The notes under the pieces: generated by a model
What the model saw: the letters and a program-made list of their open reading frames with translations, nothing else
What the model was told of the DNA's origin: nothing
Databases searched by the model: none
In this document: positions 26,251-37,065 of the stretch, one piece after another
How positions within the stretch are numbered: position 1 is the first letter of the stretch
Layout: the number at the start of each line of letters is the position of its first letter
Position numbers and translations under genes: made by a program
DNA from: Onchidella celtica
Lineage: Eukaryota > Mollusca > Gastropoda > Systellommatophora > Onchidiidae
Length of the DNA stretch: 64,000 bases
Assembly: GCA_963931925.1 (NCBI GenBank)
Contig: OZ007569.1
Coordinates: 44,052,521 to 44,116,520, forward strand
Reading direction: 5' to 3'

Positions 26251-26483
26251 TCTTGTTTGATCTCCTTTTTCTGAAAAAATTGGAGATCTTTTAGTATGAA
26301 GCAGAGATTTTACAGATGTACATTTTGACACTTGTTTAAAATGCGTTGTAGCACTTATCAAACCGCTCAACTGATGTAACTCTCTACCATAATACTAAAG
26401 CCGCAAATTATATGTTTAACGTCGAATTTCTAAGTTGTGCTAACAGTGGATTTGGAACAAACAATAACTGAGGTCGCGAAAGG
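26251..26483 (+). repeat. Family B dispersed repeat, long copy 1
   Basis: Aligns over about 230 bp with the reverse complement of 30761-30995, and over its right 100 bp with 58573-58674. Shared words are ATTTTGACACTTGTTTAAAA, TTTAACGTCGAATTTCTAAG and GTGGATTTGGAACAAACA. The minus-strand frame through it keeps some amino-acid similarity to the other copy (an FKQVSKC...LHTKR core), so a coding origin is possible. CGTTAAAC on the minus strand resembles 3' ends common in molluscan short elements. Confidence 0.68.
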
Positions 26484-26816
26484 TCTACATAGATACATAC
26501 AGCGTTCAGATGGCATGTGCGATGCATAAAAGGGACAAAGCCGCATATTGAATACTGTTAGTTTCCATGTGAGGCAGACTGGAACAGGATGGGTAAAACC
26601 ATGAGTTTTTCTCTTATTCCATAGTATCATTAAAGATGTCAGTGCTCACTTCAAATTTAAGTGTACTGATAGGCACTCATTACACAGTGACAAGGGAATA
26701 AGGAAGTAAGTATCATTGTATCATAATTATGATATTTGTAGGTGTGAAACTCACTTGGTGGGTGAGTGAGTGTGGAGAGAGCATGGCCGAGCTAATGAGC
26801 AAATAATTCTGAACGG
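26484..26816. other. No gene recognised
   Basis: Unique-looking sequence between family B and a (GA)n run. Confidence 0.45.
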
Positions 26817-26820
26817 AGAA

Positions 26821-26903
<83 letters not shown>
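26817..26903. repeat. (GA)n microsatellite
   Basis: About 42 GA units with GGGA and GAAAGA interruptions. Confidence 0.97.
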
Positions 26904-26907
<4 letters not shown>

Positions 26908-27784
26908 CAATATTCTTCCTTTTTCTTGAACGTATAAAGATTGCTCTTTCTATCCTGATACCCCCGGACGCCTATGCACGTATAATAATAAACACAGCAG
27001 TTTGACTCAGTAAGCCCGTGTGAGCGGGGGTTGGAAAAAGAGCATGTACACCCCATGTACACAGTGGGGTGTCAGGTGGTAAGGTAGTAGTAAAAAGTCC
27101 GAAACACTTGTTTCATGGCGGGGTGTCGTTTTTCTGACTTACTGTTGATGGTACACGGCAGTACCTTCGTGTCTCCCACACCGCATGCGCAGGTATCCTT
27201 GGCCGTACCAAACTCTGTGAAGATATGTACATATCAATGGCGTTTGGTGTCAGTTCAGTGCACTCTGCCTCTGTTCCACTGCACTGGCTGTTTAAAGATT
27301 GCTTGTAAATTGAACAATGTGTTTGTCTTCGAACATTTTAAATTATTTTTTTTCTTTGACTTGACCATTAGAGGACGTCCATTTATGAAACGTTTAAAAC
27401 CAGATAGGCCCACTGTGCGCACCCCAACTTAACATCTATACTTTGTATTTAGTTAACAGGTGAATGTTGAAGGAAGACTGAGAATAAGTTAACACTGTTT
27501 TTACGCACGGCAGTGCTTCTTCTTGAATACTTTTTAAAGCAGAAACACCGGTAGAACCTCGCATTATACACATATATACGATACATAGACATACCGTGAA
27601 TCTGGCACTTTTTCAGTAATTATCAGGGCGATACTCTGAGAATTCATTTACCAATTTAATTGACCACTCCAATAATCCCATGATTTCGAGCTGGCCCCAT
27701 GAATACCCGCGTCCAAGGACAGTGCGCTAGCTACTCATACAAGTAAAGAAACCATGTCTGCTTGTCTGTCCATGTGTCTGTCCG

Positions 27785-27815
<31 letters not shown>

Positions 27816-27841
27816 TTCACACATACAGAACACATACACAT

Positions 27842-27873
<32 letters not shown>

Positions 27874-27875
27874 AG
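27785..27875. repeat. (TC)n then (GA)n pair with poly-G end
   Basis: (TC)n at about 27788-27817 is followed after about 27 bp by (GA)n at 27842-27864 and a G run. The two arms are perfectly complementary over about 20 bases and could form a hairpin. Confidence 0.95.
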
Positions 27876-28535
27876 GCTGAATTCATGGCATTAATTTACT
27901 GTAGAACTAAAGAAACCATCAGCCAGAAAGCAGTGCGAGATCAAGTGACTCGGGTCATAATTATTAGATTTACAAGGTCACGTTTATTGTATTAACTGTT
28001 GCTACTGTCTGCGTCATCCACAACTTCAGTAACTGTTGCTGAACCACCTGGCAGATCGCCACAAAATTATAAAAAAAAAGTGGACAGAATGGAATGTTTT
28101 CCCCAAAACTAAAATGGCACCAGTTCCTGACTTGGCAATAGGCCTATAGCTTTCCTTCACTACGAAAGGCTCTCTAACGATAGATTTTTTAAATTTTTTT
28201 TAAATGTTTAATATTTTTGTTTGTTTGTTTGTTTGGTAACACATAAATAATGATGATACTGAAATTCCGCTCTCGGTGTCATTTCGTGCAATTTCATTTT
28301 TCAGTCACAAAGCGAATACGTTTTTGAGGATATGTGAATATGGACATTTTCGGCTCCTACAACTGGACAGTATCATGAGCCACACTTAGAATGACGGCCA
28401 GGCATGCATAGACATGCAAAGAAACGCGGAGAACGTCTTGCGTTAAAAAAATAAGGCACAATGCTTCTTCCTCTATAATTCAATGCATTTTAACGTAGTT
28501 GAATGTAATGAAGTTGTGATAATATGATAAACCTC
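27876..28535. other. No gene recognised
   Basis: AT-rich, with a short TTTG run near 28219-28234. Confidence 0.45.
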
Positions 28536-29137
28536 GTGTGGGATGGTGCAAAAGTCAGTATACTATAATCTTATTTTATTCACACAATTATATTACAGCA
28601 AGAGGAAGATTGTGGTCATTTTGAACATTGATTTAACTTGATTTTACTTTATGATTCACACTTCATCTAAATGAAATACAATTTATGTACACTTCATTCA
28701 GCAGCAATATAATTGATGAACGCTTTGTTTGTGTAAAATGTTATAATTGATATGCACTTTTTTTCTAGTCGAAATATAATTGATTCACACTTACTTTAGT
28801 TGGAATAAAATTGATCTACGCTATTTTTTTTTCCATTTAAAATATTATAATGATGTACACTTTCTAAAGTTGAAATATAATAGATGGATGTACACTTTAT
28901 TCAGTTGATTTGAAATTTAATGATATAATACTTCATTCAGTTGAGATATTATTATAATAGATGTACACTTTATTCATTTGAAATATAATAGTGAACACTT
29001 TTTTCAATTGAAATGTATTTACTCTCCACTTTTTCAGTTGAAATATAATTGGCGTACACTTAATTCAGCCAAAATGTAATTGTGTTTATAAAGTAATAAT
29101 TTTATTATGGTAAAATAACTTTCGGCCCACCCTGTAT
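28536..29137. mobile_element. Possible non-autonomous terminal-inverted-repeat element with a tandem-repeat core
   Basis: The left end (28538-28572) and the reverse complement of the right end (29101-29137) align as GTGGGATGGTGCAAAAGT versus CAGGGTGGGCCGAAAGT, followed by TACYATAAT on both sides, with weaker similarity continuing inward. The ends point toward each other as in a MITE. The GGGTGG(N)CCRAAAGT style recalls mariner-type termini, but no transposase is present. The interior is a degenerate tandem array. A clean TA target duplication is not visible at the left end. Chance similarity in AT-rich sequence remains possible. Confidence 0.4.
28625..29085 (+). repeat. Degenerate tandem array, unit about 35-45 bp
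   Basis: About 11-12 units share GTACACTTTATTCAGTTGAA and ATATAATTGATG words with many substitutions and indels. It fills most of the proposed inverted-repeat element. Confidence 0.85.
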
Positions 29138-29432
29138 AGCGTTGGCTTATAAATTCAAAAAGAAATCAAATTTTTACCTCATGAGTAAATCCGGTTTTCC
29201 TCACACACACACAAGTAGTATCTAAAAACCACTGAAATTAGCCTGTTGTAAAATCCAGTTGTAATCCTCTTCAGTAACCGCCCTCGTTACCCTGTGATCC
29301 TGTACTAATGTGACTGATGAACTCACCGGATTCTCCCGAGTGCCGAAATTCGCTGCTCGCGTTCAACCCTCGCGCCCAGGCGAGGGCACTCTGTTCTCTC
29401 GCGGCGACCCTGGCAGTGATGGATGAATTACT
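29138..29432. other. Locally GC-rich stretch, no supported gene
   Basis: From about 29275 to 29415 the sequence is richer in G+C and CpG than its surroundings. A 118-codon plus frame starts at 29317 but runs into the poly-C tract as poly-proline and has no recognisable motif. Confidence 0.4.
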
Positions 29433-29451
29433 CCCCCCCCCCCCCCCCCCC
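29433..29451. repeat. Poly-C tract
   Basis: About 19 consecutive C. It encodes the proline runs of overlapping chance frames. Confidence 0.95.
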
Positions 29452-30760
29452 AATCTCCCCAACCCCGTGCTGCACCATCCGGAAACCAGCGGAACAAGAC
29501 CACGGAATTGGCAGCAATTGTTTTACACCCGTCCTCAAGCCGCAGCTCTCAATCGCGAATACCTTCTACACTCTCATATTTTTTGGTTTGTTTATTTCTG
29601 CGTTGTTTTTCCTTGGTCCTCTGCGTGCCCTTGGTCGGTAACTCCAGAAAAAAAAAAATACAGTAATAGTTGATGTGTTGTAATAATCACTCGGGAAAAT
29701 TAACATTTTTATCCATTTTTTATGTAATATCGCCACAGCTCTACGATCATGGCATATGTCAGATTTATGCTAAATTTTAATAGCAACTGATGGTTCATTG
29801 CATTCCTGAGCTTGAGGGCCCTCAGGTAATATTATAGAAAAAGAAATGCGCCAGTGGGGAAATATAATTATCCAATAGAATCATAATGGCATAAATCACT
29901 AAATTTTAATGACAGGTAAAGAAACAGTTTTTCCCTTAATATCTCGAAAGTGTCAAAATTTAATGACTTATGCCATTAGCGTAAAGCAGTGACGACATTC
30001 TTTTGAGTACTCTGTGTAGGCTGCTTCCTTGTAAGAAAGAGTAAAGAGATGATATGAAAGATTTATGTTACCACAACTCATTGTTGTATCTATATCACGC
30101 CCTTCTCTAGGAGCCAGAATGATAATACGGTGGGCCATCGATTTTTGTAAAAGATTGAAAAAAGCAAACGGCATAATGATATGCAACACGCCTCTGATTA
30201 TTTCCATAATATGAATAGAAAAAAAAAGGACGTTTTATGTACCGCACGGTATATTTATTATGGTTGTTGTTAAGGGCTGTGGTATTATACATTTTACATG
30301 GAAAGCTATAGATGAGCAGTGAACACAGCACTATTTTCTCTATTTGGCCATGTAACCAGACTGCGGTCGCCTACCACTATGTCACCACGGCCATGCTGCC
30401 TTAAATGAATATTTTTTAGTGTCTCTTGTAAAAACGTTCAAATATCGGAATGTGGATAAAACATGTTGTCACGATTTAAATATATCAGTTTGTGGAGTTT
30501 GGGCACTTTTACAAAATATATTTTTCCCACTTAGGAATTCCCGGAATGAGGGCCTCATCTTCTGTATACACCAAACAACCACCATGTAACGTTTTATGAA
30601 CTTGGCAATTTTCAACGAAAGAAATTTGATTCCTGGGATGATTTTCTGCCATCACCCCTTCCTCCTCTCCCCCCCCCCCCCAACCCCATAAAACAATTGA
30701 AATATTAGTACTTTTTTTTTATATTGTTGTTAGTGTTCTTGTTGTTGTTGTTGGTGGTGT
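29452..30760. other. No gene recognised
   Basis: AT-rich sequence with a poly-C tract near 30669-30681 and a short (GTT)n near 30739-30752. Confidence 0.45.
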
Positions 30761-30995
30761 TTGCGACCTTGGCTCTTGTTTGTTCCAAATCCACTTTTTG
30801 TACAGCTTAGAAATTCGACGTTAAACGTTTGCGGACTTACTATTATGATAAGGTTAATAAGTCGGATATGTGAAACAGCTCGATAAGTGCCATAACGCCT
30901 TTTAAACAAGTGTCAAAATGTGCATTTGTTATACCTTTTCTACATACTAAAAGATGCCAGTTTTTTTCTTCAGAAAACGGAGATGGAACAAGATA
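30761..30995 (-). repeat. Family B dispersed repeat, long copy 2
   Basis: Reverse complement of the copy at 26251-26483, matching from the GGTCGC end to the CTTGTTYSATCTCC end. On the plus strand a short frame reads FKQVSKC...LHTKR, echoing the minus frame of copy 1. Its right boundary lies within about 15 bp of the SINE head that follows. Confidence 0.68.
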
Positions 30996-31006
30996 ATAAG
31001 AATCAA

Positions 31007-31085
31007 GGCAGCGTGGTGTTATGGTTGTTGCAAAAATTGCTCGCCTCCGGTTTGGTGGGAATTTGATTCCATGTCAGGGCAAGAG
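31007..31085 (+). mobile_element. tRNA-derived SINE head
   Basis: TGGTGTTATGG (31014-31024) fits a pol III A box and GAATTTGATTCC (31059-31070) fits a B box. Their spacing of about 46 bp between box starts is what tRNA genes show. The 5' flank GGCAGCG and the middle GCTCGCCTCC are tRNA-like, but a full cloverleaf with matched acceptor arms is not evident. I therefore call a SINE head rather than a tRNA gene. The body probably continues to about 31150. No second copy was seen in the window. Confidence 0.55.
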
Positions 31086-31149
31086 TTCCGAAAATCCAGC
31101 CAACTTTAAAGACTGTCTCAGCATTGTCATTTCGTTTTATGGTTGAGGA

Positions 31150-31720
31150 AAGTAAGGAGATAGTGTTAAGATATGAATAACTTTAGGTACAAGGTTGAGG
31201 AGAGAGTTAGAAATTGGCTTAGGGTTAGACTGGGTGGTCGGAATGTGACGGAATGTTTCACATGTGGGCGTCACAGTCAAATTTTCAAAAGGTCTTATGG
31301 AGAACTGTCACGCCGACTTTGACTTTAGGTTTCACTGTACCTCAGCTCTCTAAGGGCAATCATTCGCCCTGGGTTGTTGTCTACTGGCGAGGTTTTGGTC
31401 CTGAAGTATGAAATGGTAGAATGTACGTGCAAAGTCTTAAGTAATAAATTTCACATATTTATGAACATCCCGAAATACCCAAGTTAAGCATTAATTAGTC
31501 TTTAAATCTGGCCAGAAAGAAAAAACTGTGATTGCTTATTCATAAGGTTAAGAAACTACGGTTGAATAAGAATCAAGGAAACTACAATCGCCTTCCTAAA
31601 CCAAATTAACGACAGAGAGAAGGTATATGTAATAGAGCAGAATGATCAACTCGCTAGACACAAAACATAAGATCAGGCGCAGTTAGTCATACTTTGTTGT
31701 CAACGGAATAAAAAAAAAAA
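31150..31720. other. No gene recognised
   Basis: Unique-looking sequence, possibly including the 3' part of the SINE. Confidence 0.4.
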
Positions 31721-31736
31721 TCTCTTTCTGTCTCTG

Positions 31737-31803
<67 letters not shown>

Positions 31804-31808
31804 GTCTG

Positions 31809-31869
<61 letters not shown>

Positions 31870-31892
31870 ACACACACACACACACACACACT
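31721..31892. repeat. Compound (TC)n / (TCTG)n / (CA)n microsatellite
   Basis: TCTGTCTC, (TC)n, (TCTG)n, (TC)n with a CCTC break, then (CA)n. The Glu-Arg-rich minus frames are artefacts. Confidence 0.97.
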
Positions 31893-32858
31893 CCTTTGAG
31901 TTCTTCGTCTAAAAAAACAACAACAAAAAGAATAATAAAAACATGATAAAAAAATCAACAACAAAAGGCTGTGTTAGGTAAGAAGCCAGGATTTTCATGG
32001 GTATTTGTTTTATTTGCAGCTATGTAATCTTGCAAATTGTGGTGATTACAGGAGCGTGAGGAGTTGGACAAATGTTGATTTACCTGTGAAAGGAAAACTG
32101 AAGAAATAATGTTTCAAAAGATGTGTCATTCGTCTGTAGGCTTCGTTAGAGAAACAATTCAGGGAGAAACTAATGTCGCTCGAGGAAATTTTAACGTTGA
32201 GGATATGATGGCGGCAGAAAGAAACGATAAGACAGATTCTGGGATTAAGGAAGATTATGACTGAGTAAAATTAATGATTGCGTGCATTGAGTGACATGAC
32301 CTATGCCTGAACTCAGATTGTCATGGAATTAATTTTTGGGTCACAGATGAAATCTGTGTTTGGGGAGTTACGGCCACCATTCCCTTTATTGATTTCTGGT
32401 TGGAAGGGCACAGTAATTGCTATGTGTCTGCCACCACAGCCAACAGAACAAGACAAAAATAATGACATTTTATTGGTGATTAGAAATTTAAAGCCATACA
32501 TTTAAACACAATTCGAATAAAGTGTTACAGTACGGTAAAAACAGCATTCGTATTGATCTTTAATAACCAATGTGTTTTCTTTGAAGATAGCATTAACCCA
32601 ACCCGACCTTGAAAAAAAAAAATCAAAGAAAAGAAAAGAAATAGAACAGACACACAGAGTCTCACACAAACAGGAAAAAACAAAGCATTCCGACTGGGAC
32701 AGAAATCGCATGGGGGACAGAAGCAGTATTATTTCGTGAAGATTTGGATATAATTATTCCTTTCCCACTGAATATCCAAATGAAGGAGATCAAGAAAGCT
32801 TTCATCGCTAGCTAGTTGCTCCAGATAGCCAACGTGGTCGCGCAGGCAACTTGGCGCC
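31893..32858. other. No gene recognised
   Basis: AT-rich sequence upstream of a candidate first exon. A TATA-like GATATAAT near 32747 is the only promoter-like word and carries little weight. Confidence 0.4.
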
Positions 32859-32941
32859 ATGCAGTCAGTCAGTGAAAGGAAACAAACTCAGAATTCCACC
32901 TCGGGGCATTCTGGGTCGATTTCAGACAGCACTGCGGTCAC
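32859..32941 (+). CDS. Candidate first coding exon (speculative)
   Basis: An ATG in a favourable context (GGCGCCATGC) opens a 27-codon frame rich in Ser, Thr and Gln (it begins MQSVSERKQTQ). The frame runs without a stop into a consensus 5' splice site, AC|GTAAGT, at 32941/32942. Reading past the donor gives a stop at once, as expected of an intron. Local G+C is higher than in the flanks. No downstream exon in matching phase was found. It may equally be a chance coincidence of an ATG, a short frame and GTAAGT. No protein family can be assigned. Confidence 0.22.
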
Positions 32942-33098
32942 GTAAGTAAACCTGCAGACAATCCAAACAGCATTAGATAATTTGCTAGACAATCCAGAAT
33001 TCCCCAAGGCCAGAAAGTGCAGAAAGTTTGGACGGCAGAGGTATCAGATGGGCATTTGGAGTGAAATTTTAAGATATCAAGATAAATGACAACATGAC

Positions 33099-33419
33099 AT
33101 GGAATATACGTTTATCAAGGATGACATGAAACACCAAGTAGAATTTGAGGTGAAGGAAGGTTTAAACTGTCATTTGGAACTTGGTTTTATCCAGATCAGG
33201 GAGATGCAACGACAATATGAGAAAGTCCCAGACATGACAAGCCAGAAAGCTGAAAATGAAACTCTGGCAGACTTATTATTTTGTGAGACATCTCGGCTAA
33301 ATGACTTAATATTAATCGTTGCCCACCAGAACCACAAGTGGACAGATGTCCTGGCAACAGAAATACTAACATTAAGATACATTACACATTATTATAAAAG
33401 AAGTAGAGAGCAGATATGA
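33099..33419 (+). CDS. Hypothetical 106-codon open frame, function unknown
   Basis: The frame has a balanced, charged composition (an EFEVKEGLNC stretch near residue 15 and KVPDMTSQKAENET near residue 42) and is not produced by a simple repeat. No domain, signal peptide or membrane segment is visible. It is not in phase with the candidate exon at 32859-32941 through any acceptor I could see. A chance frame is the more likely explanation. Confidence 0.15.
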   Translation: MEYTFIKDDMKHQVEFEVKEGLNCHLELGFIQIREMQRQYEKVPDMTSQKAENETLADLLFCETSRLNDLILIVAHQNHKWTDVLATEILTLRYITHYYKRSREQI

Positions 33420-33640
33420 CTTGGATATAAACTGACATCATCGCCCCACTAGCGAAAAGGATGACGAAAACCGACAAGCCAGGAAGACAATACTGTCATG
33501 TCACGCGAAAAGGTATCTTAAAGTGCCAATCTTGTGTCAATTTCACATATAAACACCATTCCACAGAATAGAATATACACTCTATCTTTCTATCTGGGTT
33601 CTAATTTCCTAAGAGTAATAGTTTTCTCCGGTCATCAGAA

Positions 33641-33830
33641 AATGGAAACTGAACAAAGAATGAAGCAAAAGAACAACGCAAAATATTTGGAAGTGGAAAC
33701 TGAACCAGGAATGAAGCAAAGGGACAAAGCAAAATATCTGCAAATAGAAACTGAACAAAGAAGGAAGCAAATGACAAAGCAAAATCTTTGGAAATGGAAA
33801 CTGAACAAGTAATAAAGCAAAGAAAATATT
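33641..33830 (+). repeat. 51-bp minisatellite, about 3.5 units, open in one frame
   Basis: Units begin GGAAACTGAACMA and carry ATGAAGCAAA and GCAAAATAT words. The period of 51 bp is a multiple of three, so one frame reads as 17-residue repeats (ETEQ..KQ..KAKYL). The last unit is shortened. Both strands stay partly open because of the period, so this is not by itself evidence of a gene. Confidence 0.85.
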
Positions 33831-34001
33831 TGTGTCTCTTGAAAATTATTTGTTTTGGGAGCATGCGGTCTCTTCCTATACTGCAGAAGAATAGACATGG
33901 AGACCCAAACACATACAGACACAAACTGACAAAGTTACAGATAGCCGGCGCCACAAGAGCCGAACCTGAACAACTGCTGGATTTGCCTTGCACATCTATC
34001 A

Positions 34002-34560
34002 CTGTGAGACTGTGAGACTGGCTGACACAGATTGGTTAACTAAGTAATTCATGTCTGGCGTGATGCTGGCCTTGGTTTCTTTTACAATCGTTGGTCAACC
34101 CTTTCTTTCCCTTTTCCCTCTTCATCCATTACCCATTTTCCCCGTCTACGTCTTAACTCGGCCTCTGTAGAACAGCCAATTTGAACGTGTACGGCGCGTC
34201 AAGAGGAACGTCCTTATCGTTTAGTTATGGAACAATTAATTGTCCTTATGGGCAGGCAACGGCAAGCTGTAACATAATAAATTGTAAGGATTGCTCCCTT
34301 GTACAAATCATTGTGATATGGCTGTCAGCAAAATAAATGCTATGTTAAAGTATGACCATTAATATTGCAGTAAGAAGTCGTAAGACAGGCTTTGAAGCTG
34401 CAGTGATCTGAAAGTTTTAGAAACAATATTCCTGACGTTTTTGACAGCTGTTTGCATATGAACAGACTCGACCGAGTCGCTGAAATTATATGAAAATATT
34501 TACCTAGCAAATTCATTGACGTCCAAACAAATGACAGAATGCTTGCTAGGCTGGAACGTG
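34002..34560. other. No gene recognised
   Basis: Unique-looking sequence. Short frames only. Confidence 0.45.
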
Positions 34561-34678
34561 TTGTCAGAGTTCGGGTTTGGAGAAAGCACATCAACACGAT
34601 AACGGTCAGAGTGTGCTAGGAAAAGACAAGAGCACAGGCGGAATATAGTAGAATGGGTGGGGAGAACCTACCATTAAC
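34561..34678 (+). repeat. Family A dispersed repeat, copy 3
   Basis: Same orientation as 3793-3910. It carries GGAGAAAGCACATCAACA and GATAACGG, matching the complement of copy 2, and ends in GAGAACCTACCATTAAC, corresponding to the GAGATCCTACTAGAG-type end of copy 2. The left part TCAGAGTTCGGGTTTGG loosely recalls a B box. Confidence 0.58.
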
Positions 34679-34689
34679 AAGTGTTTCAG

Positions 34690-36040
34690 AAACGATATGA
34701 TGGTTCCAGTTAATGTCAACATTCAAATCATACATATTGCTTGTTCAAGTTTTATTCCGGCCTGTCAAGATCCACAACAACAATAAAGTAAGAATTCCTT
34801 CAGATGGTCCACATTTCGTCCCCCGAAAGTCTCAAGGTTCTATTTCCACTTTTTGGTTGAACTGAACCAGACACTACACACTTCTTCTATAGGCCTGCGC
34901 CATTGTGTGTCAAAATATCAAGCGGATGCGATATTTGTAAGTATTTCTAAAAAGAAAAAAAAAAAAAGTCACACCACTATAAGCTAAGAGCACATGAGAC
35001 TTCAAACATCAATTTCTCACAAGTTGGCGGAGGGCAGTTGGAACCTTGTCATCGTAATTGGACGATGTGCTACAGAGAAAAACCAGTACGTTAATGAGCA
35101 ACCACAAACAATCATGGCGTAGTTTCAGGCAAAACCATTGACCCAACAGTACTACAGTTTCCAGACGCTACGTGGACCCACGAAAAAGCGATAACAAGAA
35201 AATCGCTAGGTTTGTGTTGTTATGAATTTGAATTTTTATCTGTAAATTATGGAGATGGGGGGTCATCAAGTGTCTAAACTTTTTGTCTTTAAATTTCTGT
35301 GCATGAAGATGAACAAAATGCATTCATGTGCATTTGCAATAGCAGCAGGAATATTTTAATTAGGACGAGTAGTTATTCTGTGCCACTGAACAGAATGATA
35401 TACGTACAATATACCACAAAAATACAAGTTATAATTAAACAAGGCGCCTGTACACGTCACGACAAATATGTGATAATCACACAGTGTGACACAAGCAAAT
35501 GCCACAAGGCCAACATGACGTCTGAACATGCAAAGAATGGAAGAGATGATTTCGGTGATTAATAATGGGGCATGAAGAGAGCATTTTGTACCTGTCTGGC
35601 TGTGGAGAATTCTGGCAATGAATTCAATGATAATTCACCTGGCGCCAGGGCAACTTGGCAAAAAACAAAAACAAAAAAAACCCCAACAACACTAATAGTA
35701 TCAAACAAACATGCCTTGCTTAGTTGGTTTTTTCTTGTGGGTGGGTTGGTTGGGGGGGGGGGGGTATAATATAATGAGCCAAAATAATGTGTTGTAGAAA
35801 TGGCACATGACAATTTGGTAAGGCGTGTTGTATGCTGTCTAGAGCTATTTTTGATAATTGTTATCTTCTCTGCACTACCACCTCTCCACCTTCATCTATA
35901 ATGGGAATAGACGTGAAAATCTGTCGACTTGACTTCTCTCTGTTTCTTTACTTTCATCCAGGAAAAGGGAAGGAGGAAGAGGTACGATGGTGGGATATAA
36001 AGAAGTGACAGATCTTGGGTATACAGACGAATCCAGAACA
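34690..36040. other. No gene recognised
   Basis: AT-rich sequence with a poly-A run (about 34954-34968) and a poly-G tract (about 35752-35763). Confidence 0.45.
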
Positions 36041-36049
36041 AGTTAGATA

Positions 36050-36185
36050 CGGTCATTCATTCATTCATTCATTCATTCATTCATTCTCTCTCTCTCTCTC
36101 TCTCTCTCTGTGTCTCTGCATGTGCGCGCGCGTGTGTGTGTATGTCTCCCTCACACACACACACACACACACATACACACTCGCA
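36050..36185. repeat. Compound (TTCA)n / (TC)n / (GT)n / (CA)n microsatellite
   Basis: Four different simple repeats follow one another within about 130 bp, including a GCGCGCG patch at 36125-36131 and a (GT)/(CA) pair that could fold back. Confidence 0.96.
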
Positions 36186-36189
36186 CAGC

Positions 36190-36933
36190 TTTTGCTTTTT
36201 TTTTTTTTTATCTCCGTGATGAATTACTTTTCTGCCACTTTCCTGCAATCTTTCATTTTGGGAAGGACACGTATCTGCCAGCTGTCTTCCTCTCCCTGGT
36301 CTACTTCCGCCACTTTCTCCTTTTTCTCTTTCTCTGCTCACGTAATCATCCATCCTCTGTCAGTCTGCCTATCTGTCTTGCTGTCCACCTGTCTGTCTGA
36401 CTATCTAACTGGTGTTTACCAGTCTCTCTGATTATTTATTATGTCTGCAGATCATACGGTTCCATGTCTGCGCCTGTAAATCAGTATGGCACATAATTAC
36501 ATTACATATTCGTGTGACAGTTCCCTGGTGCACAGCGCTGGATAGCCCCGTAAGCCAATTTATTTGTGTATTCAGTCTTCATAGCTCCATTATTCTGTGT
36601 ATTCACATGTTGGTCCGCCTGTCATTCCTTTTCTGCGTTATGTCTGCAGTTAGCCCGAATGATGTTAATTTCCAGTGTGATATAAAAGGATCCCGATTAC
36701 GCTGCAAGCAAAATCGTGCCAATGATCGATTTCTTTGTTATGGCATAGAGCTACTTGTTTCGCTCGGTTGATGATGAACATCAGCTTTTCCAACAGACTG
36801 AGACAGGATGTCCTCAGAAATCACAATCGCTGTGATCTGATGATCAGGGCGAGCACCATGCAAGTCTGGGCAGTGAGAGATGGCGGATGGCCTCCTTCCA
36901 GGGGACAAATATCCATTTCCCCTTTACCCGTGC
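36190..36933. other. No gene recognised
   Basis: Pyrimidine-rich, TCTG-word-rich sequence to about 36420, then unique-looking sequence. The overlapping 96-138 codon frames are products of the low-complexity bias. Confidence 0.5.
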
Positions 36934-37065
36934 GATGGTTGTTGGGTGCTTCTGGTGAGGTCTCCTTCCGTCCTGTAGGCCTGTTATATTCTGTCTATCG
37001 TCGTGCTTTTTCCTAGCACAATGTAACTATTGTCAAGTTGACTTGCTTTCTCCAACGTCAGACCC
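36934..37065 (-). repeat. Family A dispersed repeat, copy 4
   Basis: Shares GATGGTTG(T/G)TGGG and GCTTCTGGTRAGGT with the complement of copy 1, and CCTGTTATATTCTGTC with copy 2. It ends in a TTCTCCAACGTCAGACCC block. Confidence 0.62.

Noticed and set aside
29317-29673. A proline-rich protein in the GC-rich patch
   Set aside because: The prolines come from the poly-C tract, and the rest of the frame has no motif or splice support.
31007-31085. A functional tRNA gene
   Set aside because: The A and B boxes are well spaced, but no convincing acceptor-stem pairing or complete cloverleaf could be drawn.
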